NCBI GenBank assembly: GCA_900169235.1
Contig: FWCC01000027.1
Coordinates: 1-45,598 of the forward strand
DNA: 45,598 bases
Direction: 5' to 3'
Source: Zarea fungicola
Taxonomy: Eukaryota; Ascomycota; Sordariomycetes; Hypocreales; Cordycipitaceae
Part shown: positions 1 through 9,612 of the stretch, one piece after another
Layout of the letters: every line of letters starts with the position of its first letter
How positions within the stretch are numbered: position 1 is the first letter of the stretch
Notes under the pieces: generated by a model
Told to the model about the DNA's origin: nothing
What the model saw: the letters and a program-made list of their open reading frames with translations, nothing else
Databases searched by the model: none
Position numbers and translations under genes: made by a program

Positions 1-18
1 TTCCTGTTCTGCGTGACA
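1..18 (+). repeat. Left terminal inverted repeat
   Basis: The first 18 bases, TTCCTGTTCTGCGTGACA, match exactly the reverse complement of 45579-45596. Similarity stops after base 18: the left arm continues AGTACCC and the right arm, read inward, continues GTTTTCC. Exact 18-bp inverted ends on a 45.6-kb interval are the expected form of a transposon boundary. Flanking target-site duplications cannot be seen because the window stops here. An assembly artefact at a contig end is the main alternative. Confidence 0.8.
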
Positions 19-685
19 AGTACCCATAAAGTCACCGCTAACACTATGTCCGGTAGTCCATGGGAGAATCAAGCAATTTTTCTACTACGGAGCGTTTGCC
101 CTGCTAGAGAGTCCTGGCAATAACGTGAAGAGGCATCTGCTACCCACTTGAACGCTTCTATTTCCTTTTCCAACCCATGGGATCCATCTCAGGCTCTTGT
201 TTGCTACTGGTAGGAGCCTCTTTGCAAGCTCTGTCAACCTGGCAGATAATGCTTGGCGTAGAATGTAGACCAAGTCAACTAGTTAAGTAAACTAGTCATT
301 ACTGTCAAGTTCAACTTCAAAAAAGACATGAATGCCACTTTTTTTGGTATACCGGAGCAGCTTATATAATGTAACTTGAGCCTCTTGATACAGGTCAGGC
401 TGCAGACACGAGATACTTTCGGCGAGCGCAAGTATGCAATTTTATAAGATACAATGTACCTTTACCTTGTGTAGATGTCTACGTTGGCGGCGCAACAAGG
501 ACTGTACAGAGGGATTACACCAAACTCTGAAATAGAGAGCACATATGAGCGTCGGCGCCCTGCTGCGCTACAGATTTCATATGCCAGCACCCACCCCTGC
601 ACAGTGGTACAGGATGTGGTGGGTATTCACGTGTGAGTCTATTACCATAAAGCCGCAGAACCAATAAGCACGCAGCAAGGGGTGA
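19..685. other. Left subterminal region, no intact gene
   Basis: No convincing gene lies here. On the minus strand between about 85 and 273, two frames give short protein-like stretches. One includes LTELAKRLLPVANKSL and the neighbouring frame includes GLEKEIEAFKWVADASS. They look like parts of one old coding region separated by a frameshift. I do not recognise the family. The rest is ordinary intergenic sequence with no repeat I can see. Confidence 0.3.
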
Positions 686-1546
686 TTAATGTGTGCCCAC
701 GGAATGGAGCCGTGCCGCGGCACAATTATCTTCGTTATTCTTCCGTGGACGCTGTATAACCTCAGCGATACTTGCCTCTAACGCCTGGCCCGCCTGGGTT
801 TGGTTCTCGATGTCGACAAGGAGCATGCTCGAGACCGCCTCCTCACCGCGCCGCCTCAGCAGTGCATGCTCTTCCTCCAGCGAGCGCAGCAGCCCATAGG
901 TTCTGCTTTCTAGAGACTTCTTAGCCTGCTCCAAGGTGTAAATCGTACTGTCCAGCGCATCCTGGAGGCGGCCGATAGTTGCGGCCCGCTCCCTGTCGTC
1001 TAGAAGCATGGAGAACGCCTGAGCATGGCGCAGGAGCTGCGATAGGCTACGGGCAGCAGTTCGGGTCCTGTGCACAGATACATCTCGTAGATTCTGGACT
1101 TGAAGCAAAAGAAATTGAAACATCTCTAGATCGATGTTGGCCGCCTGCACCGTCCTCTTGAATTTTACATCGCCAAGTATTTGGGTCCACCGTTTCAGAT
1201 CTACGGCCGCGTGGCTGTCCCACTGGTTTCCAACAACAAGATGCGGCAGCCACTTCTGCGCAAACTCAAAGCAGCACGCTTCCAATATGTCTTGGGTCGT
1301 GGCTAAAATAAAGTGCTGGGACTTTGACGGGATGAAGCAAGGGTACAAGGACGGTAGTCGCGTGGAGTGTACTGCAATTCCGCTGTCACTAGATGCGGAG
1401 GATTCAACGACAGTGCATGTTTCCGCCTCGGATTCAACTTCAACATCGTCTTCGGACGCCTCAAACGCCGGATTTGTCGTGGCAGCCAATTCTATAGGAA
1501 GACTCGGGGTCGCCCACGGTGGCATCTCTTCGTGAGACCTAGGCAT
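686..1546 (-). CDS. Coiled-coil fungal protein of unknown function
   Basis: The frame is open from 1627 on the minus strand, but codon 1627 is GTG. The first in-frame ATG is at 1546 and gives 286 residues; an upstream exon is possible because the frame stays open beyond 1627. The N-terminal third is acidic and Ser-rich. The middle carries an LKRWTQIL...FKRTVQ...VHRTRT segment, followed by a long helical, coiled-coil-like C-terminus (RLQDALDSTIYTLEQAKKSL, then an EEEHALLRRRGEEA stretch). From memory this layout resembles a widespread fungal coiled-coil family often misnamed 'ubiquinol-cytochrome-c reductase cytochrome c1'. There is no cytochrome haem motif, so that name should not be used. Its role is unknown. 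Confidence 0.6.
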   Translation of the reverse strand: MPRSHEEMPPWATPSLPIELAATTNPAFEASEDDVEVESEAETCTVVESSASSDSGIAVHSTRLPSLYPCFIPSKSQHFILATTQDILEACCFEFAQKWLPHLVVGNQWDSHAAVDLKRWTQILGDVKFKRTVQAANIDLEMFQFLLLQVQNLRDVSVHRTRTAARSLSQLLRHAQAFSMLLDDRERAATIGRLQDALDSTIYTLEQAKKSLESRTYGLLRSLEEEHALLRRRGEEAVSSMLLVDIENQTQAGQALEASIAEVIQRPRKNNEDNCAAARLHSVGTH

Positions 1547-1882
1547 CTCAGACGAACTATGGCAGATACCTGGTGCTGAGCACGATGGACTCTGGTTGAA
1601 GATGCGTTGCGGACGGATTCCGGCCACATGATATATGTCCCAACATCCGATTTCGGCGCAAGCTAGGAGCCTGCTGTTCTAGTGGCTAACGTCCGGTTAA
1701 AGGACACTTACGCTGGTCCTGGCGGTTTTGCATTCACAATGAGATACCAATACGATTCACCCCTAGAATGGCTTCATCCGCCACAACTCCCTAGCACCAA
1801 TACCAGTGCTTTTATGTAGACTACGAAAACGACAAGGCGTGGGAAAGAACGTGTAGCCAGTTGGGAATCAAATTTGGTATAA

Positions 1883-3058
1883 ATGGTTGCGCTCCTCAAC
1901 CATAAATCACGTCAGATTATATTTACGATCGCTGGCTCTGCAGAATCACAAAAAACGGAAAATATGATTCCCAGCCAACAAAAAAAGCAAGAACAAAAGG
2001 AGAAAGAGGACGAAGACTTCAAGGTGCAGGCAGACGCATTCGGCTTTGAATGGGATACCGCTACTCTCCTCGAGGCTCTACACAAGTGGTATGCCGCAGA
2101 CGACATGAAGTGGCAATCAAAACTCATAAGCTGGGAAAATGATGAAGATTACATACCAGTTTATCTTTACTCTGTATTCTTGCAAGAGAAGCAATTGTCG
2201 AAGGCAAAACGTCAACTGGATTCCTTACTTTCGTTTCTTTGGGGTGAAAGCAAAATTTTAGTCCAAGGGCAATGGGAGAAGTATTGTAAGCAGATCGAAG
2301 CTTTATCTGCCGAGGAAGGAAACGATATCTTCACGCAGGAAGCGAAAGTTTTTGGCTTTGATTATGAAACCGCGCGTTGTCTCCAGGCGTTCATCGAATG
2401 GACCACCACCGATGAGAACGACTACGGAGTACTGTTTAAAAACAATCCAGAAAACAGAGCGCTCTACCTTTATGCTTTATTCTTGAAAGGAGAAGAAGAA
2501 CTTTTCGACTTCATCATGAAGCTTGGGAACAAGTCTCCAGCACTGGAGAATTTGCCCACAATTCAGTGTCGTAACCTGGTTAATGACACCGCGAACGTCG
2601 ACGTTAAGCTATCGCTGCTCGGGGAGTTGATGGAACAGAAACCTCCCCAACTAGCGAAGATAATCAAGGTTGCGGAAGATCAGAAGCTGTCCACTTTGAC
2701 GAAGCTATGCAAAACGGAGAAATGGCGATCGATTCTTGAAGAGGCGGCAAAGTCGGCGTGGGAGAACAAGAACAAGAACGAATCACCAAAGATCTATAAA
2801 CGTGCAAGATGTATTATTGCTGAAACACTAGAGCAGATGCCGGACAGCATGTGGTCATGCGTTGAATGTAAAGAGAACTTCTTAGGCGCCGAGTTTCCCA
2901 CAACGCTTGTAATCTCAAATAACGGAGAGCAAGCCATGCATGAAGCTTGTCTCGTCAGTATCTATAAGAGTGAGGAAGTAAGTGAAGACATTGCACGCTC
3001 ATTCCCTAAATACTCTGTAAGAAAGTGGTTGCCGAAGAAGACCGATAGTGCTAAGTAA
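1883..3058 (+). CDS. 391-aa protein with internal repeat and C-terminal CxxC/HxxxC site
   Basis: A single uninterrupted exon starts at ATG 1883. After a Lys/Glu-rich, probably disordered stretch (about 30-45) come two related units of about 110 residues. One carries AFGFEWDTATLLEALHKWY...PVYLYSVFL and the next VFGFDYETARCLQAFIEW...ALYLYALFL, so the protein arose by internal duplication. The C-terminal part holds CVECKENF and, about 25 residues on, HEAC. These four residues could bind zinc like a treble-clef or zinc-ribbon. I do not recognise the family. The frame is intact and codon use looks normal, so it is probably a real gene. It is convergent with the next gene downstream. Confidence 0.7.
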   Translation: MVALLNHKSRQIIFTIAGSAESQKTENMIPSQQKKQEQKEKEDEDFKVQADAFGFEWDTATLLEALHKWYAADDMKWQSKLISWENDEDYIPVYLYSVFLQEKQLSKAKRQLDSLLSFLWGESKILVQGQWEKYCKQIEALSAEEGNDIFTQEAKVFGFDYETARCLQAFIEWTTTDENDYGVLFKNNPENRALYLYALFLKGEEELFDFIMKLGNKSPALENLPTIQCRNLVNDTANVDVKLSLLGELMEQKPPQLAKIIKVAEDQKLSTLTKLCKTEKWRSILEEAAKSAWENKNKNESPKIYKRARCIIAETLEQMPDSMWSCVECKENFLGAEFPTTLVISNNGEQAMHEACLVSIYKSEEVSEDIARSFPKYSVRKWLPKKTDSAK

Positions 3059-3558
3059 ACTCTATGATCTTCCTCTTAAGGCAGTTTGTGCAAATTATAC
3101 ATGTTTTGGGGCATGGAGTAGGCTCGGTAGACATTACTAAAAATTTAAGAGTGAAATAAATCTTTTGCCTTTGCCATAGCTGATGTAGCGGGACGCTAGT
3201 TCCGTATGCGGCGGCCTGTTAATGAACAATGCATTTGATGTTGACGACTTTCTGTGATGAAATATGTTAGGTTGCTTAGATTTCTGTGATGAAATATGTT
3301 AGGTTGCTTAGAGAGGTTCGCGCTTCGTGCTCGCCAGAACCTCCAGGTTCGGGAGAACACGAAACCGAGCAGAATACCTCTGGCCGCGAATGAAAGACAC
3401 ACGAGAGGCAAAGGCTAGCGATATATATTCACCGCAAAGACACCAAACATATATAATATTTAAACTGATTTAATACTAATCTGAACTGCGTATATTCATG
3501 CAACCGCGCCATAGCCTCGCACATTCTCGAAATACAAGTGTGCCTGTGGCAGCGTGGT
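3059..3558. other. Intergenic region with perfect 32-bp tandem duplication
   Basis: Between the convergent 391-aa gene and the mucin-like gene. It holds a perfect 32-bp unit repeated head-to-tail at 3249-3280 and 3281-3312 (beginning TTTCTGTGATGAAATATG). An AT-rich stretch follows around 3420-3500, consistent with the 3' flanks of both genes. No ORF is convincing. Confidence 0.7.
3249..3312 (+). repeat. Perfect 2 x 32-bp tandem repeat
   Basis: Two identical adjacent 32-bp copies (3249-3280, 3281-3312). The lack of any mismatch implies a recent duplication or slippage event. No coding potential. Confidence 0.9.
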
Positions 3559-5062
3559 CTATTCTGTGAAGACTGTAGAGGATTCGACAGCAATCGGGGG
3601 GGATATCAGGTGCTGCCAGGAAGGAACGCTCCTGGTATCAGATAAACTGTTTGACTTCCAGACTGGATGCGTCACAGGATGTAGGGACTCTTTCCGACGC
3701 CGATACCAATTGCTGAAGAGAAACAGCACGATTCCGCACAGAACGGCAGCACTGGCGGCACCAGTCGCTATGCCCGCAGTTTGTATTTGTTGTTGGGTTG
3801 TTCGCGGCGGGTCACCCGTTGGCGTTGACGCAGGACTGGTGCCTGGCGGGACGCCGCTGCTCGGTCCATGGGTCGTCTTTGGGATGGGTTGCGATGTTAT
3901 CCTTGTGAACCCACTCTCGTCATCTCCAGCTGTTGGAGACGCCACCTCCGATGTCACGTCCGTTGGTACCGACGACTCCTGCCCCTGGGTTGCCGTGGCA
4001 CTCCCGTTGTGGGCTAGATTGCTCGTTGCGATAAGTGAATGACTAGTCGAAGGCAAAGCAGTCTCTGCGACACCCGAAACACTTGTTGTTCCGCTAGACA
4101 GCGCCGGGCCAACAGCTTTTTTAAACGTGGGGAGTCCCACGGGAAGCGAGACTTGGTCGACACCACTCTGGACAGTGGTTGCTATCCCCAGCGATGTCTG
4201 CGTCGTGGTTGTGGGGGAAGCCCTGGCAGAGGACAAGATGCTCGACGGTGCGATGGAGTTGGACAAGTCAGTTTCAGACGACCAGGTAGGTGTATTCGCA
4301 TCAGGCACGCTGCTAGAGGTTGAGATCATCGACGTGGTCGAAATTGTACTGATGGCGGGCGTGGCGGGCGTGTCCGAGGTCGCCGTCGGTGCAGAGGGGT
4401 TTTCGACGGCAGTCGTTGTGCCGACAACCGAAGGATATGAAGTCGTTTGTGACACCGTCTCAGATGGGCCTGCATACGTTGGCTCTTGCGACGAGTAAGT
4501 GTCTCTACTGGAGGTGCTGGAGTAACTGTAATCTGTAAATATGAGTAAAATGCTTCCAGTGCTCCCGGGGAGAATGTTCACCTGTCGGGGCGGAGGGAGA
4601 GGCATCGGAGCTTCGATCAGCCGTAGGGCTGGACGGCACCGGTTCTTTCGTGGTGGTTGTTGGTTCCTGGCTTGCAGTGCTATGGAACGTATGAGTGGAG
4701 GGTAGCGAGTCACTCTCAGTTTTTGTTTTCTGCACGCTTGTGGTTGATGGGCTATGCCCCGGAGAAATGTCCGGAACGGCGGACGTGGTTGTACTCTGCA
4801 GCGTGCTTGAAGTGACAGCAGGCCTGGTAGAACTGGTTTCCACGTGCGTCTCGGATAGAGAGCTCTCTGGAGTGCTCATAGGGGTGCTTGGGGAAGTAAC
4901 CTCAACGGAGGTGTTGTAGACACGAGCATTAAACTGCCTGCGTGTTCGGACAATATGATGACGAGTCTGAGCAGGCAAACTCACCCCGGGCGACCTAGGT
5001 TCCGGATAGCCTTGGACAAGTACCGCGACGACAAATACCGATGCAATCATCGAGATACGCAT
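3559..5062 (-). CDS. Mucin-like single-pass membrane protein (wall-sensor type)
   Basis: Two exons on the minus strand: 5062-4582 and 4532-3559. A 49-nt intron (4533-4581, GTGAAC...TTTACAG, phase 1) joins two overlapping reading frames into a 484-aa protein. The start MRISMIASVFVVAVLVQG is a classic signal peptide. About 350 residues follow that are extremely rich in Ser, Thr and Pro and likely O-mannosylated. One transmembrane helix (about 412-434, ending ...LFLFSNWYRRRK) and a short cytoplasmic tail of about 50 residues complete it. This order matches fungal stress-sensor or signalling-mucin proteins such as the Mid2/Wsc/Msb2 types, though no cysteine-rich WSC domain is present. The likely role is a cell-surface sensor or adhesin; the exact family is unknown. 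Confidence 0.75.
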
Positions 5063-5520
5063 CGTTACATGTGCTGAGTTGAATCGTTCGTCGTCGATGA
5101 TGGAAGTCACAGCTGCACCAACTACCATAGGTTGACGTGCGTAGCCATGCAGATGGAAGTCCAAAACGGCAAGTGTGAACATGTTTATGTCACCAACTAC
5201 TCCATGACAGGCTATAAACAGCCATTTTTGGCTTGAATACGAGTCGATGCTGTTTGCTGCCTCCAAAAGCGGCGTGATCTGGAGCGAATGTTACGCCAGA
5301 TCCGACTTCAACGCTGTGCACCTCAAAACCCGGTATGATGCTGCCCGTTCCAGCATGCAAAGGCCGAAGGTTCTTCCATTCATTGATTTGCCATCGACCA
5401 CGTGCACACGTGCGTATCCAGTTGAACCCATAACAAGACACTTGCGGAGCAACTATGCCAGTCACGACTCGGGGCAACAAAGCCAGACAATCAGGAACTG
5501 AACAGACATGCCAAAGAGAC

Positions 5521-5547
5521 CAGACAGACCAGACAGACCAGACAGAC
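5521..5547 (+). repeat. 3 x 9-bp minisatellite (CAGACAGAC)
   Basis: Three perfect copies of CAGACAGAC. On the minus strand they give an artificial VWSVWSVWS run in an overlapping frame, which I regard as non-coding. Confidence 0.9.
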
Positions 5548-5744
5548 ACTGCAAAGGCAGACACAGGACCGAAAACACCAGCCCAAAACGGGGAAGAGCG
5601 AATGACAAGAAAACGCAAAGCAGTTGGGGAGGCAGATAACTCACGGTCCGTATATGCTCATCGTCACCGAACATGCCGCTCACCAATACTATCATAAAGG
5701 TACCTTGCGGAATCCATAGTAGGCCATAGACGAGAGAGGAATGT

Positions 5745-6225
5745 ATGTTCATCGAAAGCTACGTCCTTGACTTTTCTGATCAGCGTAGGGACAATTGTCA
5801 TTTAAGGTCACCAGGGCTGCCACTTGGGAGCTCGGGGAACATCTAAGGTAATGCCTTCGCAATTAACAGGCGAGTAGAAGGCTAACAGTGCGATATGCAA
5901 CAGAGTACTCAATCCTGAGCTTTTAGATCAGTATTGGCGTACCGTCCCGAACACGGCGTCAGCCGACGAGTGTAATCCTCCACCAGGCTCGTGGGAGGAC
6001 GCTATACAAACCCTTCAATTGATGGAAAAAGACGGGAGAAAAGTTGCCTATATAATTTGGAAGAATGGTGCTAAGAAGTCATACCATAAAATCGATGTCC
6101 TCCGCCTCAAGTGCCCTCAGCGGGTGAGTGGTATGGAAAGTAGATATGGTCCATGAGCTAATGAACAGAGCTAGTTGCTGCAGTATTACGAGGACCATGT
6201 GCAATTCGTGCCGTCTACGGACTAG
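5745..6225 (+). pseudogene. HP1-like heterochromatin protein fragment with intact chromoshadow domain
   Basis: The 3' end is clear. Exon 5904-6123 encodes ...NPELLDQYWRTV... and then SWEDAIQTLQLMEKDG, VAYIIWKNGAKKSYHK and VLRLKCPQR. A 51-nt intron (6124-6174, GTGAGT...GAGCTAATG...GCTAG) is followed by LLQYYEDHVQFVPSTD and stop. This is the signature of the HP1 chromoshadow domain (dimerisation and PxVxL-partner binding), whose C-terminal helix ends YYE-H--F. Upstream, behind a probable intron at 5848-5903, lies TWELGEHLR, the end of a chromodomain. The rest of the chromodomain is split between two frames (ESYVLDFSDQRRDN and LSFKVT) and lacks the WKGY core, so its methyl-lysine reader is destroyed. 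A free chromoshadow product could still be made and could act on host HP1; that is inference. Confidence 0.7.
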
Positions 6226-6865
6226 CAACCATCCATGGCAACGAGTGCCATGGCCGCTGATCGAGCGTTTATCCAGAACCGGTGCGAACTACAAGTCAGT
6301 CAGGGCAGCAGGGATGTATGCAGTAGTACAAATCTCAAAGATCAGGGCCAAGACACCTACGCTTCGTTGCCCTCCACTAAAAGGTTCCGTCTGAAGGCTA
6401 TGCAGAAGATGGGGAAGGTTGGCATAGCATAATGCTTACCCTGTGGTAAACAAGGGTGCAGAGCTTGTCGTTCAAGTGGTGAAAGAAGAACGATACATCT
6501 CCAGAGGCATTTGACGCCCAATGCTCTCCGTTTGCTAAAGAGGCACCAAAACGCTCGGAATTCTGTATTTACTATATAGACGTCTCCTAGCCCATCAATC
6601 GCATAAAAAGTATCACGCGGTGTTTTGCTGTGTTTCGTGGTCCGCTTGACTTGCTGCTGGGACCGTCGCACTGTTTTTTGTAGATATTGTTTCCGTCTAG
6701 GTTGTAGCCCTGTCTGCTTGAATGTCTGCTGCCCTAGCTGTTTCTGGCGCCGCAGGGATGGTGGCACTCCTCGCCCGGTTTGCTGTTGTTGTCGGGATGC
6801 GCCTTGTCACGTTCTCTTTGCTTGGACGGTTTCTCTTCCGATTGCTGCCCTAGCTGTTGCCCTTT
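6226..6865. other. Gene-free interval
   Basis: No supported gene. Segments around 6690-6860 (for example CTGCTGCCCTAGCTGTT) resemble sequence near 10600, suggesting scattered copies of an old non-coding repeat. Confidence 0.4.
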
Positions 6866-7364
6866 CTACCAGGACAAAGACCACCATAAATATTTCCCTC
6901 GTGGTTGACGGATAGTCACATCGCGCCCAGCAAAGATTTTCCTGTCTCTAGCTCGAAGCTCGTACGCCTTTTCGAGGTAATCCTTCCAATCGACGGGCTC
7001 TCGCCGAACGTATTCAAATAGTTTCCCAAGCTCACATAAATCGTTCGGATGCCTGGAAATGGCTTCATATTGCGCAAGCATTCCTCGATAAAGTCGCCTC
7101 ATTCGCACTCTTCAAAAATGCGTTTTGAACTAGGCTTAGTTCTGGGCCGTAGTATTCGCCCAATTCTTCATATTCAAAATCCTCTTCGTCGCGGCCAAAC
7201 CACAACACATTGCGCTCAACGTTGATAACGATAGCGGTAGTGGGGAGATTCCGATGCTGCAATTTCATGTATGGGGGACGAATTCCATTGCTATTGGTAT
7301 CACCACGCCCAGGGGGAATCCGCTCAATGAGCTTCGTAATTTTCGGTGATGTCCGTAGTATCCT
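6866..7364 (-). pseudogene. Frameshifted relic of an unknown gene
   Basis: On the minus strand an exon-like frame begins just after a TTCTAG acceptor (exon base 7364). It reads ...KITKLIERIPPGRGD..., then NLPTTAIVINVERNVLWFG and an acidic DEEDFEYEELGEYYGPE stretch. Near 7100 the sensible reading moves to another frame: MRRLYRGMLAQYEAISRHP, then ELGKLFEYVRREPVDWKDYL and a charged C-terminus. No splice signals fit the jump, so I read it as a frameshift in a decayed gene. The family is not recognised. Its upstream exons cannot be placed. Confidence 0.45.
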
Positions 7365-8491
7365 CTAGAAGGAAACTGGACAGCCTGTCCAGGACTTGGA
7401 GAAGAGCCGGTCGCCATCGCTTGCCAGCTGAAGTACTTGAGGCCCATGCCGGTGTCCCGATTGCGCTGACATCGTTGCCTTTGTGCTGGCTTGTCGCCTA
7501 GTTACCCCAATTTTTTGTTCGGTGTTGGGCGAGTTGGGTGGACGTCATCTCTTAAAACCAACGCAATCAGGCTGTACTCCACCCAGTTTATGTAATGCAT
7601 TTAGCGAGTCACTAGAATGCTTTATGGCGTTCCCAACAAACACTTCAGAAAACATCTCCAACCGGTCATTCTGCCCATCACACCCCCCTGTGTCGCTGTC
7701 CAGAGTTCCATTTTCAGGGGGGGGTTGGCACACCTATTTGTGGATGTGTGTACAAGGGCACAGTCCTACCCGGGAGAGTCTTGCTTAGTTCTGGGGAGGA
7801 AATCCCTCTGACTTCATCTCCTTTTTTCTGTCGGGAAAAGAAGAAACCTGAATGCGTCTTTATGTTATGAATAATTTCCACGTCCGCCAGTTGAGTGCGA
7901 ATTCAACCCCGTACCATCTCCCTTATAAACAAATCCCCATGTCAATCACATTGCATTCTTCTATCCTCTCATTTCTCATCGCCAAATCCCATATCGGAGC
8001 CGCATTGCTTAACCCTCCCTTCTAGGCAACATAGAGATCTGCAGTCCGAATCTTGCGCATTCCACTGTCCACTGTTACAAAGTCCAATCATGTGCTTGAA
8101 CCCCTTGGTGTGTCAAAGGTGGGTGTAGGCGCCGTCTTACTACAGAAGATGCTCGACGATGTCGAGGCGGTTCGCTGACAAGGCTTGCCCAACGGACTGA
8201 CTGGTGGGCGCCTTGCGAGTGTTTATTCAGCGCCACGGTATGGCGCGCGCCAAAGCTCTGTCTTAAGAGAAGGGTTTAATATTGCACCATTCATTAGGCC
8301 CCGTAGCTGGGTTTCTTTCTCTTTCCAAAGCAGAACTGCACATTGTCGTCTACTAACGCAACAGCGAGGCCATTGTCTAGTATAAGCTGCCAGATCGAGA
8401 CATGTATACGAAGAAGAAAAAAAAGGCATTATTCCTTACAGATGCTACATATAAACGCGACCTCTTCGCTTCTCGAAATGACTCGGAAAAT
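7365..8491. other. Gene-free interval with a promoter-like stretch
   Basis: No intact gene. Around 7915-8010 there is a TATA-like CCCTTATAAACAAATCCCC followed by a CT-rich run, the usual make-up of a fungal core promoter and 5' leader. The only downstream ATG (8090) opens a frame of about a dozen codons that ends at once. This looks like a promoter that lost its gene. Confidence 0.35.
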
Positions 8492-9612
8492 TTACAATGC
8501 TCTTAAAGCCCTGTCGTGGAGTCCGTTGATTTTTACTATTTCCTCAGACCCCTCAGTTTGCACACGTTCTAAAAGTTTAGAAAAGTCTTCAGGCGTTTCG
8601 GCTGTCAACAGCAGTTCAACAACGAGATTTGCCCAAAAGAACCTAGACGAAACGTTAGGGACACGGCATCGTTTTTGGGGAGCTCCTGTTACGTACGATG
8701 CGTTCGCGCCTTTGGAAACAACATCCGCAGCTCTATCAAGCATCGTCACATCTTCCTGCACAGTACTCGCCCAGAGGGCATCGTTCAACTTGCTCCGCAC
8801 AAAGCTGCTGAGGAATAAGGCTCTAGGCACTTCTTCGATATTGATGCTGTGGTGGAAGAAGCTACCCATAACGACACTATTGGGGCGCGACGTAACAAAG
8901 AGCGTGAGCGGAACATGTAGGCTGGTCAGCTTGTCCACAAGCTCCTGCGCCTGCTGGGGGCTGTCTTCGTCGAGGCCGTCCAGCAGCACGTAGAAGCGGT
9001 CAAAATCCTGCCGCGCTCGGTGGATGAAGCGAAGGCTATTGGCGACCTTGAGCGGGCCCTCGCCCGTCAGCATCAGCTTGTTGTAGCACTTTTGAAATCG
9101 CTTGTCGGTTGCCAGCATGTTTTGGACGATGAAGGCCAGTACGGACTGCAGGCTGCGATTCTGGGGTCGGTTCCCGTAAGCGCAGTAAATCGCCACAACG
9201 AACACGGAGGCGCCGCGAATGAGGCAGTTCTCGAGCTGGACCGTGTTTGCAGCCAGGTCGCGAGTCTCGAGGATCCCAAGAGGGAGATCGATGCAGGCTG
9301 TTCGCTGGGTTGGACTACCAGCTTCGGGTCCGTTTTGACCCCCATCTCGCCTCTCACCTCCCCCAGTAGAGCATAGAAGGCAACGAGCGCCCCAGCAGGG
9401 CCTTCAAGGGCGCGGATCGCTCTGGCCCAGTCGTCTTTCACCTCTTCAGCGATGTCAGTCACCGTGGCCAGCAAGCCTGTCGCTCGCGTCAGCTCGAGAG
9501 AAAGTTTTCGCCGCTCCTCGTCCGCGCCCTTGACGGCTTTTATGTAACCGATGACTTCCCACGCAAGTTTCAAGACCTCCAAGACTGTCACGGCAGAGCT
9601 CACTCCGTCCAT
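8492..9612 (-). pseudogene. Truncated NACHT-type NLR lacking the P-loop
   Basis: Three exons on the minus strand fit in frame: 9612-9358, 9304-8697 and 8642-8492. The introns are 53 nt (GTGAGA...CCCAG) and 54 nt (GTACGT...CTAAC...CTAG), giving 337 aa. The N-terminus (MDGVSSAVTVLEVLKLAWEV...) is a helical domain of the type found at the head of fungal NLRs (SesA/HeLo-like). Next come NACHT landmarks: FVVAIYCAYGN, LLAFIVQ-like helices, Walker B RFYVLLDGLDED, sensor LFVTSRPN, and ANASFFWANLVVELLL. The Walker A GxxxxGK[ST] that should precede FVVAIYCAYGN is absent, and the protein stops where NLRs normally continue into winged-helix and repeat domains. It therefore cannot be a normal ATP-switching receptor; it is a decayed remnant or a short decoy. 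Confidence 0.65.

Noticed and set aside
686..1627. Cytochrome c1 (ubiquinol-cytochrome-c reductase)
   Set aside because: The name is commonly attached to similar fungal coiled-coil proteins, but there is no CxxCH haem site, signal anchor or other cytochrome c1 feature.
5190..5618. 142-aa minus-strand ORF with VWSVWSVWS
   Set aside because: It is created by a 9-bp minisatellite read in a chance frame and overlaps the mucin gene's upstream region.
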